From Flavobacteriaceae bacterium UBA1682 (lineage in GTDB: Bacteria; Bacteroidota; Bacteroidia; Flavobacteriales; Flavobacteriaceae), in the NCBI GenBank assembly GCA_002320285.1, contig DCKE01000027.1, forward strand, positions 76,228-140,227: a stretch of DNA of 64,000 bases, in the 5' to 3' direction. How positions within the stretch are numbered: the stretch's first letter is position 1; every line of letters begins with the position of its first letter. The notes below the pieces were generated by a model. It had not been told where the DNA came from and did no database searches. It saw only the letters and a list, made by a program, of their open reading frames with translations. A program made the position numbers and the translations under genes. Below are positions 34,800-42,942 of the stretch, piece by piece.

Positions 34800-37061
34800 T
34801 TACTCTAATTTATATCTTAATCCGGCATAATACATTTGTCCAAATATAGGAGCATAGGTAATTGAACTATCAAAGTCTTTGCCAAATGGGTCACTTGCAC
34901 CTAAAATTACTCGACCTTGTCTATAGTTACCAATGTTTTCACCACCAGCATAAATTTCAAAACGCTTGCTAAAGACTTTGGTGACTTGTGCATTCATGGT
35001 TGAGAACGGATTGGAGTACTTAGGTAATCTGTTTTGTGGCAGATTATCTGCTGTGTTGGGTAGGCGCTGTTTGCCCATCCAATTATAAGTGAAATCAAAT
35101 TTCCAGTTACCTTGATTTTGGTTTAATTCCGTTTCAAACTCCAAATTGGCAAAAAAGCGATGTTTCGCTTGTAAGGGGCGTTCTTGTTTTCCCGTTTTAT
35201 AGTCGGTTTGTATATCGTAGTATTTATAAGCAGCTCTCAAATTAAAACTACGGGCTATATTGTAATTGATATCCAGCTGTAAGCTGTTGGCGTATGACTT
35301 TCCATCAAGGTTGTAGAAATTGACCTCGTGGGAGCTTTGATCGATATCGACGATGATCTGATTTTCAAAATCAGTTCTATAGAAATCCACCGTCACATCA
35401 CCTTTTCGGTCAAATAGGTTGAATCCTTGTGAAAGGCTCAAACCATAGTTCCATGCAATTTCTGGATCTAATCCATAAATATTTCCACCGGCATTATCAA
35501 TGATGAATTGGCGATTACTGGCAAATAAATTTTGATTTTCTGCAAAAATATTAGCCATTCGTTTTCCTCTACCTGCGGATAGGCGAATAACAGCCTCTTC
35601 CCATGGATTGTATCTCAAGTGAAATCGAGGGGTGAAAAAGGCACCCATTCTATTGTGTATGTCAAAACGAAGTCCGGTTACAAAGCTAAAGTTTTCGGTG
35701 TTGTCATAAGTATACTCGAAAAATGTACCTACTGAATTGTCAATTCTATTGTAGGATGTCGCTACAGGAAGTGCTAATTCTTCGTCGTATTTATCTAAAG
35801 TAAAACTAACACCAGTAGAAAATTTATTTAAGGTGTTGTTGATAATGGAGCTGAAAATTAAATTAGAATAGATACTGTTGTGTTTAATGTCGTATTGATT
35901 AAGTCCGAAATAAGAGTCTTGTTTGTGATAGTTATAAGACATTTGCAATCCGACACTTTGAAAAGGCATTTCGGGGAATACATAGCCCAGTTTGGTGGAA
36001 ATATCGAATTTTTCTGTATTCACTTCAGAACCCCAGTAATTTTTTGCAAACTTATCAGTGATGCTACTGATTCGGTGTTTGTTTTTGTCATACTTAAATT
36101 CACCGGACTGCTTGTTGTCCTTCATGTAGCGCCAAGTTAAAAAACTAATCCAGCCTTTTTCGAGGTTGGTGTATTGCCAACGATTCATGACATTGATTTG
36201 ATCCCCTAGTGGATTGTCTAGAAAACCATCGTGATTCATGTCGTTTTTGGTTTTTCTCGCATTTCCGTGCAGAAATAAAGAGGTGCTCCATTTGTCTGAA
36301 AGCTTTTTATTCGCGTGAACGTTAGCTTCAAACCTTCCTTCTGATGAGCCGTATAGATTGATAAACATCGGGATGTCATTCATCGGTTTGATCAGTTCGG
36401 TGTTGATTTGTCCCGAGATGCTTTCAAAACCATTAACGACGCTTCCGGCACCTTTGGTTACTTGTATGCTTTCGACCCAAGTTCCTGGAGTAAATGTCAA
36501 TCCGTATGCTTGTGATGCGCCTCGGACAGAAGGGATGTTTTCTTCAGCTATAAGTATGTAGGGACTGCTTAATCCCAGCATTTTGATTTGCTTTGTACCG
36601 GTGATGGCATCTGAAAAGTTGACATCAATGGCCGGATTGGTTTCAAAAGCCTCTGAAATATTACAACAGGCGGCTTTCAATAATTCCCCACTATTCATGG
36701 TAATGGTATTCGAGGTTCCTTTGATAGCACGTTGAGTGTTTCGCTGTTTGGTGTTGACGATAACTTCTGCTAATTGAGTGTCGGGCTCTAATTTGATTTT
36801 TAGTTCCTTCGCTGAATCCAGATTAATCAGTTGGTCTTTGTATCCTACAAAGCTAATCTTTAGTTGTTGAGTGCTGCTTGGAAATGGTAAAGTAAATTGA
36901 CCTTTTTCATCTGTAGTAGTACCAATTGACGTGTTTACCCAATATACGGAAGCGCTCCATATCGGTTGGTTGTTTTCATCAACGACTCTTCCAGTTATTT
37001 GTTCCTGTGCCCATAAAGTTGGGGCAACGGCACATAATAATACGGTAATAATGTGTTTCAT
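34800..37061 (-). CDS. TonB-dependent outer-membrane receptor
   Basis: A 753-residue receptor. It has a signal peptide ending at LWAQ and a carboxypeptidase-regulatory-like domain at about 20-105 (GRVVDENNQPIWSASVYWV). The plug domain (about 115-225) contains a Cys pair (LLKAACCNISEAFETNP), followed by a 22-strand barrel ending AGLRYKLE. The neighbours are an HMA metal-binding protein and a Cys-rich HYC_CC_PP protein, so the substrate is probably a metal, likely copper, or a metal chelate. Energy would come from TonB-ExbBD encoded elsewhere. Confidence 0.9.
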   Translation of the reverse strand: MKHIITVLLCAVAPTLWAQEQITGRVVDENNQPIWSASVYWVNTSIGTTTDEKGQFTLPFPSSTQQLKISFVGYKDQLINLDSAKELKIKLEPDTQLAEVIVNTKQRNTQRAIKGTSNTITMNSGELLKAACCNISEAFETNPAIDVNFSDAITGTKQIKMLGLSSPYILIAEENIPSVRGASQAYGLTFTPGTWVESIQVTKGAGSVVNGFESISGQINTELIKPMNDIPMFINLYGSSEGRFEANVHANKKLSDKWSTSLFLHGNARKTKNDMNHDGFLDNPLGDQINVMNRWQYTNLEKGWISFLTWRYMKDNKQSGEFKYDKNKHRISSITDKFAKNYWGSEVNTEKFDISTKLGYVFPEMPFQSVGLQMSYNYHKQDSYFGLNQYDIKHNSIYSNLIFSSIINNTLNKFSTGVSFTLDKYDEELALPVATSYNRIDNSVGTFFEYTYDNTENFSFVTGLRFDIHNRMGAFFTPRFHLRYNPWEEAVIRLSAGRGKRMANIFAENQNLFASNRQFIIDNAGGNIYGLDPEIAWNYGLSLSQGFNLFDRKGDVTVDFYRTDFENQIIVDIDQSSHEVNFYNLDGKSYANSLQLDINYNIARSFNLRAAYKYYDIQTDYKTGKQERPLQAKHRFFANLEFETELNQNQGNWKFDFTYNWMGKQRLPNTADNLPQNRLPKYSNPFSTMNAQVTKVFSKRFEIYAGGENIGNYRQGRVILGASDPFGKDFDSSITYAPIFGQMYYAGLRYKLE

Positions 37062-37122
37062 TGAAATTTAATATTAATGTGAATTTAAATCGCTTGTGGC
37101 AACAAAAAAATAGACATTGATA

Positions 37123-37548
37123 TTAGGCGTAGAAAATATATTGACAATATAATTTAAAGAGCGGTGGAGCGTGCGAATCACAATAAAAAAGCAATTCGAG
37201 GGGCAGCTCCTCTTGCGGAATGTATGCTAATGAATCTAAAGGGTTCCATGGAGAAGGAAGGATAAAGTGATCCCATTGAACCAAAAAAGTTTTGACTAAA
37301 TTCTTATCTGTAGGTTGTTGAGTGACTACATCGTCTTTACAGCAATCGTTTTTCTTTTTGACTTCTGGGATCGAACAACACGACTCCTCGGAATCCATTT
37401 TACAGGACGAATCCTCGTGATGCTTGGTATAGGCTAACGAAATTTTTTCAATATTGCCACGACAAGAATGGATATTATATGCCAGCCCTATATTGGAGAA
37501 CAATAGGGAAAACAGAAATAAATAGGGTATCCATTTTTTGTTATACAT
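37123..37548 (-). CDS. HYC_CC_PP family Cys-rich exported protein
   Basis: A 141-residue protein with an N-terminal hydrophobic signal or anchor (about 8-24). The family landmarks are visible: an HxC near residue 27 (IHSCRG), two Cys pairs in the middle (EESCCS, NDCCKDD), and the C-terminal PP motif (HAPPLFKLY). The family is Bacteroidota-specific and usually sits before a TonB-dependent receptor. Metal sensing or delivery is inferred from the Cys/His content. A putative TAnnTTTG box lies only about 5 bp before its ATG, so the mRNA may have almost no leader. Confidence 0.82.
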   Translation of the reverse strand: MYNKKWIPYLFLFSLLFSNIGLAYNIHSCRGNIEKISLAYTKHHEDSSCKMDSEESCCSIPEVKKKNDCCKDDVVTQQPTDKNLVKTFLVQWDHFILPSPWNPLDSLAYIPQEELPLELLFYCDSHAPPLFKLYCQYIFYA

Positions 37549-37594
37549 ACTACAAAAATATTAAATATTTCGGTTTTTCCTTGTTAAAAATGAT

Positions 37595-38056
37595 TTAATT
37601 TATTCTTTTGGAGGTTTTGGAATGATTTTGATATAAAAATCCGGCCAAAAATAAAAGTAAAAAAACCGGTTGAATGATTAAACGTCGAACGTAAAACAGC
37701 AACATATTGTCCGGCTCCTTAATGGCAAATAAGAACAAGCTGAACAGGGCGAGTAGAACAATTAATAAAATCAAGTACATCCATGCGCTAAAGCGGATCA
37801 GGGAATGATCATATAGGCATAAATAGATGATGCCAAGAGAGATTATGCTATTGATGCTGTATCTGAATATATAAGAAATCAATAGTTTAATGGGGTCGAA
37901 ATCTGGTAAAGGGAGTTTTTGGAAATCACTTTTGAAATATAATAGGAAAGGGTCATAGAACAAATGAGTTTCATAAAATCGTACCAGCGCTAATAATGCG
38001 ATGCAGATTAGTGTTCCGAGGATACGAATGAACAACAGTGGAAAGTTTTTTTTCAT
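37595..38056 (-). CDS. Exosortase F-associated membrane protein
   Basis: A 153-residue polytopic inner-membrane protein with about four to five hydrophobic helices and few charged residues between them. It lies downstream of xrtF and overlaps it by 4 bp, the arrangement of the flavobacterial exosortase F pair. No catalytic motif is evident, so a partner or stabiliser role for the exosortase is inferred. Identification rests mainly on gene order and topology. Confidence 0.75.
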   Translation of the reverse strand: MKKNFPLLFIRILGTLICIALLALVRFYETHLFYDPFLLYFKSDFQKLPLPDFDPIKLLISYIFRYSINSIISLGIIYLCLYDHSLIRFSAWMYLILLIVLLALFSLFLFAIKEPDNMLLFYVRRLIIQPVFLLLFLAGFLYQNHSKTSKRIN

Positions 38057-38577
38057 TTCTTAGAAAATTTAAAAATCCATACCACCCAAAGTAGCAATAC
38101 CAATCCGTAGATAAGTAGGGGAAAGACAATGTCGTGTAAGAGTTGTTGTTGTTCTGGGTAGTGATATAAAGCCCAGATAAACCAATCAATTCTAAGGATG
38201 TTAAAAAGATATAGGGTAAAACAACCGATAATAATATAGGCACTTGTTTTAAGCCATGAAGACGAAAATGCGATAATAAATGAAGTAAAAAGTAAAAGTA
38301 CACTGATGCTGTTGCATCCTTCGATGACCCGAGCAACAAATTGGTCATTAAATAAAACTTTATATGCTGCTTCGGAGCTGCTTTTAATGATTTCAACATT
38401 TTGGTTGAATAGTCTGGAAGTGCGCACAACTTGGGTCGAGACCATCTTGGTTATGCCGTCTATTTCATTGGCCTGCAAATCAAATTTTGAGAGGTAGGCT
38501 TTGTAGGCTAGGGTAAGCGCGATATATGAGCCGAAAAATTTCGTGATGAATACTAGAAACGGTTGGTATTGCTTCAT
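38053..38577 (-). CDS. xrtF: Exosortase family protein XrtF
   Basis: A 174-residue inner-membrane transpeptidase-like enzyme of the exosortase/archaeosortase family. The three residues of the catalytic triad appear in family context: Cys88 in EGCNSISV, Arg129 in NILRI and His148 in LLHDIVFP, between four to five transmembrane helices. It is the small flavobacterial type. Exosortases process C-terminal PEP-CTERM-like sorting signals, but no such substrate is visible in this window. It is divergent from the GAF-domain gene. Confidence 0.88.
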   Translation of the reverse strand: MKQYQPFLVFITKFFGSYIALTLAYKAYLSKFDLQANEIDGITKMVSTQVVRTSRLFNQNVEIIKSSSEAAYKVLFNDQFVARVIEGCNSISVLLLFTSFIIAFSSSWLKTSAYIIIGCFTLYLFNILRIDWFIWALYHYPEQQQLLHDIVFPLLIYGLVLLLWVVWIFKFSKK

Positions 38578-38599
38578 AAAAACGCGGGTTGTTTTTTAA

Positions 38600-38607
38600 C
38601 AAAAATA
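38600..38607 (-). promoter_or_regulatory. -7 promoter box for xrtF
   Basis: On the minus strand this reads TATTTTTG, fitting TAnnTTTG, 22 bp before the xrtF ATG. It forms a back-to-back pair with the box at 38633. Confidence 0.6.
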
Positions 38608-38632
38608 GGTATTTTATGGAATCGATTTCTAA

Positions 38633-38640
38633 TATATTTG
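38633..38640 (+). promoter_or_regulatory. -7 promoter box for the GAF-domain gene
   Basis: TATATTTG fits TAnnTTTG, 13 bp before the ATG at 38654, leaving a very short leader. Confidence 0.6.
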
Positions 38641-38653
38641 TAAATAAAAAGAC

Positions 38654-39112
38654 ATGGACTACGAAGCGCTGAAAATAAAGGTTTACGATATCGTTAATCA
38701 CGGAACTTGGTTGTGTGAAGATAAATTATTGAGAATTTGCCATCTATTGCGAGATTCGATCGACTATTATGATTGGGTCGGTTACTATTTTGTTAATCAA
38801 GGTAGGCAGGAGCTCATTTTGGGGCCTTATGCCGGAGAGGCGACAGAACACACAATAATACCTTTTGGAAAGGGAATTTGTGGACAGGTTGCCGTTTCTA
38901 ATAAAACGTTTTTAGTTGAGGATGTAACAGCACAGGATAACTATATTTCTTGTAATATTCATGTGAAGGCAGAGATTGTCGTTCCGTTGTTTGTCGACGG
39001 AAAAAATATTGGACAAATCGATATTGATTCCAATGTAAAAGGCGCCTTTACAGAAAGTGATCAAAAGTTCTTGGAAGAAATTAATGAAATGACTTCGGTT
39101 TTATTTGTATAA
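38654..39112 (+). CDS. GAF-domain protein similar to free methionine-(R)-sulfoxide reductase
   Basis: A 152-residue single GAF domain. The central block (FGKGICGQVA with C76, then NYISCNIHVKAEIVVPL with C100) aligns with the free-methionine-R-sulfoxide reductase MsrC, where the corresponding cysteines are C94 and C118. The equivalent of MsrC C84, used to resolve the disulfide, is replaced here (GEATEH stretch). So reductase activity is doubtful, and a redox-sensing role is possible. It is divergent from xrtF and preceded by a TAnnTTTG box. Confidence 0.85.
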   Translation: MDYEALKIKVYDIVNHGTWLCEDKLLRICHLLRDSIDYYDWVGYYFVNQGRQELILGPYAGEATEHTIIPFGKGICGQVAVSNKTFLVEDVTAQDNYISCNIHVKAEIVVPLFVDGKNIGQIDIDSNVKGAFTESDQKFLEEINEMTSVLFV

Positions 39113-39205
39113 GTGAAGTGTCGTTTTTAGTGAGCCATACCTTATGATATTGTAAGTTCATTTAAAAAAACAGGCATTCTGTTAGTTAAATATCGAAAAT
39201 AAAAT

Positions 39206-39213
39206 TACCTTTG
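39206..39213 (+). promoter_or_regulatory. -7 promoter box for rpsO
   Basis: TACCTTTG fits TAnnTTTG. It lies 58 bp before the ATG at 39272, giving a leader of about 50 nt that could carry regulation by S15. Confidence 0.55.
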
Positions 39214-39271
39214 CCCATTGAATTGTAATTACTATAATTCACTACATAATAATCATTTAAATAATATTGGC

Positions 39272-39541
39272 ATGTATTTAACAAAAGAAACTAAAGAGGA
39301 ACTCTTTACAAAACACGGAGGTAACGCAAAGAACACTGGTTCTTCAGAAGGACAAATTGCTTTGTTTACATTCAGAATTTCACATCTAACGGAACACTTG
39401 AAAAAAAATCGTCATGATTATAATACAGAGCGTTCTCTAGTTCTTTTAGTAGGTAAGAGAAGAAGACTTCTTGATTACTTAAAGAAAACGGAGATCAATA
39501 GATATCGTGAGATCATTAAAGAATTGGGTATTAGAAAATAG
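39272..39541 (+). CDS. rpsO: 30S ribosomal protein uS15
   Basis: An 89-residue 16S rRNA-binding protein of the small subunit platform. Conserved helices include GSSEGQIALFTFRISHLTEH at about residue 22 and LVGKRRRLLDYL at about 65. The frame is open 18 codons upstream, but MYLTKETKEE at 39272 gives the standard 89-residue length and follows the promoter leader. It is followed by a terminator and then pnp, the usual order in many bacteria. Confidence 0.97.
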   Translation: MYLTKETKEELFTKHGGNAKNTGSSEGQIALFTFRISHLTEHLKKNRHDYNTERSLVLLVGKRRRLLDYLKKTEINRYREIIKELGIRK

Positions 39542-39551
39542 TCAATATAGA

Positions 39552-39576
39552 AGAGGTGCCTGCGCGCCTCTTTTTA
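39552..39576 (+). terminator. Terminator of rpsO
   Basis: An 8-bp stem AGAGGTGC / GCGCCTCT (one G-T pair) with a CTGC loop and T tract. Confidence 0.85.
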
Positions 39577-39712
39577 TTTTTTACCTTCCGTTAAAAAAAG
39601 TTTGGTTTTTCATTGGGTCATTTATAACTACACAACAACACACACACAACACCCACTCTGTCTTATTTGGAGAAGACGAGAAACCCTTTGTTTAATAAAG
39701 TACTAATTATTT

Positions 39713-41884
39713 ATGATTCCTAAGGTTACTAAAGAAATTATCGATCTTGGAGATGGTAGAACTATCTCAATCGAAACAGGAAAATTAGCAAAACAAGCAG
39801 ACGGATCTGTCGTAGTGCAAATGGGTAATGCCATGTTGCTTGCTACTGTAGTGTCTGCGAGAAAAGCAAGCCCAGGTATTGATTTCCTACCTTTAACGGT
39901 AGATTATCGTGAGAAATTTGCAGCTGCAGGACGTTTTCCTGGAGGATTTTTCAAACGTGAAGCTCGTCCAAGTGATAGTGAGGTTCTTACTATGAGATTG
40001 GTTGATAGAGTTTTGCGTCCGTTGTTTCCAAGTGATTATCACGCAGAAACACAAGTGATGATTCAATTGATGTCACATGACGAAAGTGTGATGCCTGATG
40101 CATTAGCAGGATTAGCAGCTTCGGCAGCTTTGGCTTTGTCAGACATTCCTTTCTCAACATTGATTTCTGAGGTTCGTGTAGCGCGTATCGATGGAAATTT
40201 GATTATCAACCCAAGCAGAGAGCAACTAGAGCAGTCAGACATCGATATGATGATTGGTGCGTCTAAGGATTCTATCGCTATGGTGGAAGGAGAAATGAAA
40301 GAGATCTCTGAGGCAGAAATGGTGGAAGCCATTAAATTTGCACACGAGGCGATCAAAATTCAAATTGAAGCTCAAGAACGCGTAGTTGCTGCTTTTGGTA
40401 AAAAAGAAGTGAGAACTTACGAAGAAGAGAAACAAGATGAGGCTATCTTTGAAAAAGTTAAAGCCGCGTCTTATGACAAAATTTATGCTGTTGCTAAACA
40501 AGGTACAGCAAAACAAGAACGTACTGCTGCTTTTGATGCTATTAAAGAAGAGGTTAAGGCCTTGTTCACGGAAGAGGAATTAGCGGAAAACGGAGACTTA
40601 GTTTCTAAATATTTCCACAAAACAAATAAAGAAGCTGTTCGTAACGTAACCCTAGATTTGGGAACGCGTTTGGATGGAAGAAAAACTACGGAAATTAGAC
40701 CTATTTGGGCAGAAGTAGATTATTTGCCATCTGTGCACGGATCGGCTTTGTTTACACGTGGAGAAACTCAGGCTTTGGCTACGGCTACTTTAGGTACATC
40801 TAGAGAGGCTAATCAAATAGATTCACCTTCTCAACAAGGAGAAGAGCGTTTTTATCTACATTATAATTTTCCTCCTTTCTCAACTGGTGAAGCGAAACCA
40901 TTAAGAGGAACGTCTAGAAGAGAGGTAGGTCATGGAAACTTAGCACAACGTGCTTTGAAGAACATGATTCCATTAGATTGTCCTTACACGATTCGTGTGG
41001 TTTCAGAAGTATTAGAATCTAACGGTTCTTCTTCTATGGCTACGGTATGTGCTGGTACACTAGCTTTGATGGATGCGGGTGTTCAAATGATCAAACCGGT
41101 TTCAGGTATTGCGATGGGATTGATTACGGATGGGGAGCGTTTTGCAGTATTGTCTGATATTCTTGGTGATGAAGATCACTTAGGAGATATGGACTTTAAG
41201 GTAACCGGTACTGCTGATGGTATCACTGCTTGTCAAATGGATATTAAAATCGAAGGTTTAGCTTATAACATTATGGAGGCAGCTTTGGCTCAAGCTCGTG
41301 ATGGTCGTTTGCACATCCTTGGAAAAATAACCGATGTTTTAGCAGCTCCAAAAGAAGATGTTAAAGCTTATGCTCCTAAAATTATTACTAGAACAATTCC
41401 TGGAAACTTCATTGGTGCCTTAATCGGACCTGGAGGAAAAGTAATCCAAGAGTTGCAAAAAGCTACTGGAACAACCATCGTTATTAACGAAGTGGATGAA
41501 CAAGGGGTTATTGAAATTTTAGGTACTGACCCAGAGGGAATCAAAGCGGTATTGGCAAAAATTCAATCGATCACTTTTAAACCACAATTGGGTGAAAGCT
41601 ATACAGTAAAGGTTATCAAAATGTTGGATTTCGGAGCTGTGGTTGAATATGTACAAGCACCAGGAAATGAAGTGTTACTTCACGTTTCGGAATTGGCTTG
41701 GGAAAGAACAGAAAATGTATCTGACGTTGTAAAAATGGGAGATGTATTTGAAGTGAAATACCTAGGAGTTGATCCAAAAACAAGAAAAGAAAAAGTATCT
41801 AGAAAGGCTTTAATGCCTAGACCTCCAAGAGAGGACAAACCTAGAGAAGAGAAAAAAGATACTCCAACTGATAAGAAAGAGTAA
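39713..41884 (+). CDS. pnp: Polynucleotide phosphorylase
   Basis: A 723-residue 3'-to-5' exoribonuclease and phosphorolytic RNA-decay enzyme. Two RNase PH domains are present (about 1-220 and 325-540, the second with catalytic-loop text TRGETQALATATLG), split by an all-helical linker. A KH domain (about 550-615, GALIGPGGKVIQELQ) and an S1 domain (about 620-690) follow. The Lys/Glu/Pro-rich tail is short. The length is normal. Confidence 0.97.
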   Translation: MIPKVTKEIIDLGDGRTISIETGKLAKQADGSVVVQMGNAMLLATVVSARKASPGIDFLPLTVDYREKFAAAGRFPGGFFKREARPSDSEVLTMRLVDRVLRPLFPSDYHAETQVMIQLMSHDESVMPDALAGLAASAALALSDIPFSTLISEVRVARIDGNLIINPSREQLEQSDIDMMIGASKDSIAMVEGEMKEISEAEMVEAIKFAHEAIKIQIEAQERVVAAFGKKEVRTYEEEKQDEAIFEKVKAASYDKIYAVAKQGTAKQERTAAFDAIKEEVKALFTEEELAENGDLVSKYFHKTNKEAVRNVTLDLGTRLDGRKTTEIRPIWAEVDYLPSVHGSALFTRGETQALATATLGTSREANQIDSPSQQGEERFYLHYNFPPFSTGEAKPLRGTSRREVGHGNLAQRALKNMIPLDCPYTIRVVSEVLESNGSSSMATVCAGTLALMDAGVQMIKPVSGIAMGLITDGERFAVLSDILGDEDHLGDMDFKVTGTADGITACQMDIKIEGLAYNIMEAALAQARDGRLHILGKITDVLAAPKEDVKAYAPKIITRTIPGNFIGALIGPGGKVIQELQKATGTTIVINEVDEQGVIEILGTDPEGIKAVLAKIQSITFKPQLGESYTVKVIKMLDFGAVVEYVQAPGNEVLLHVSELAWERTENVSDVVKMGDVFEVKYLGVDPKTRKEKVSRKALMPRPPREDKPREEKKDTPTDKKE

Positions 41885-41893
41885 TCAAAATAG

Positions 41894-41922
41894 AAAAGGC
41901 CGCGAATTTCGCGGCCTTTTTC
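41894..41922 (+). terminator. Terminator of pnp
   Basis: An 11-bp GC-rich stem AAAAGGCCGCG / CGCGGCCTTTT with a 5-nt loop and T run. Confidence 0.92.
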
Positions 41923-42471
41923 ATTTTATAGCGGGTATGGTTAATTCTTGTAACGATTTATAGTTATTCGTGGGATTTTAAAAGTTGTGTCACAATAGAA
42001 TGCGAAGCGTTGTTTCGTCTATTTGTTATCTGGGGCAGAATCTTTTTTATCACCCTTCTAGAGTCGCACAATCTTTAAGATCGTTTTTTTTGTTACTGCC
42101 GAAAATTTGCTGTTGCTGTTGCGGTTTTGATAATTATGCCACTAATTATGCGTGATAAATAGTTTCTTTGGTTGTGTAGTTTGTTGTATGTTAAGTGGTT
42201 GTGTTCTTTGTGATTTGCTTATGTAACTGCTTTTTACTATCTTTGACAAGAGGGGTCGTGCTGACAGTTTGTGTTATTGATGTCTCTTCGTGCATTTATT
42301 TCTCTGATTCGTTGAATTAACCTTAATTCAATAGAGGTATTATGGTCTTGGATTTTCTAAGAATCCGGCTATTATTTTTAAAACAACTAAGTTAACTCAC
42401 TATTTTGTCTAGTCGAATATCGACGGGATGATATAACTATGGCGGTTATTTAACTGCTAAAAAAACTTTTT
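41923..42471. other. Intergenic gap, about 550 bp
   Basis: No ORF, repeat or RNA structure is evident. A lone TATCTTTG at 42238-42245 resembles a -7 box and may be a leftover promoter of the adjacent decayed monooxygenase gene, but it is more than 200 bp away. Confidence 0.5.
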
Positions 42472-42751
42472 TACAATGAATTTAAAGTGGGAATTATTGG
42501 AGCTGATCCGAGTGGTTTGGCAGCGTTAAGGGCTTTTGAATCAGAGCAAAAGAAAGGAAATCCAATCCTGGAGATCAAGTGTTATGAAAAACAAGATAGT
42601 TGGGGTGGAATGTGGAATTACACTTGGAGAACTGTTGTGAGTAAATACGGCGAAGTGATACACGGCAGTATCTGTATTTTGGATGGAACAATTCAATGAC
42701 AGCCTAGAGTTATATCGGGTGGAGGAAGATTTAACCAAGAAGGGGTTTTGA
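42472..42751 (+). pseudogene. Flavin-containing monooxygenase remnant with internal deletion
   Basis: A decayed gene. The N-terminal part reads VGIIGADPSGLAALRAFE then WGGMWNYTWR, matching the start of bacterial trimethylamine/dimethylaniline-type FMOs. The Rossmann Gly is changed (GADPSG for GAGPSG), and the ATG at 42476 is one frame off the coding frame. The first frame stops near 42699. From 42674, in the next frame, VFWMEQFNDSLELY matches the C-terminal FMO block (PWxxALDDSLEAYL type). So about 350 internal codons are missing and the halves are joined out of frame. An intact gene was probably about 450 codons. Position and motifs are seen; the history is inference. Confidence 0.75.
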
Positions 42752-42942
42752 TTAAAGTGTAAAAAATAAGACACAATACGGATGTTGTAAATGACTGTAT
42801 TTTAAGCACTTATGTTTAATTAGAATATTGCTCTTTATCAAAAGTGATTAATATACAAAAAACTTGTAACATTTAGATCCTGATAAGCGTATAATATAGA
42901 CAGGACAGGATAATAATACAAACAGAATTAACACGATATACG

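Noticed and set aside
37553..37560. TATTTTTG box on the minus strand as a promoter for the HYC_CC_PP gene
   Set aside because: It lies only about 5 bp from the start codon, so transcription from it would be essentially leaderless. I mention it in the gene entry but did not call it a promoter.
39636..39660. CA-rich stretch before pnp
   Set aside because: A low-complexity tract of short CA/CAA runs, too imperfect to call a microsatellite or a regulatory site.
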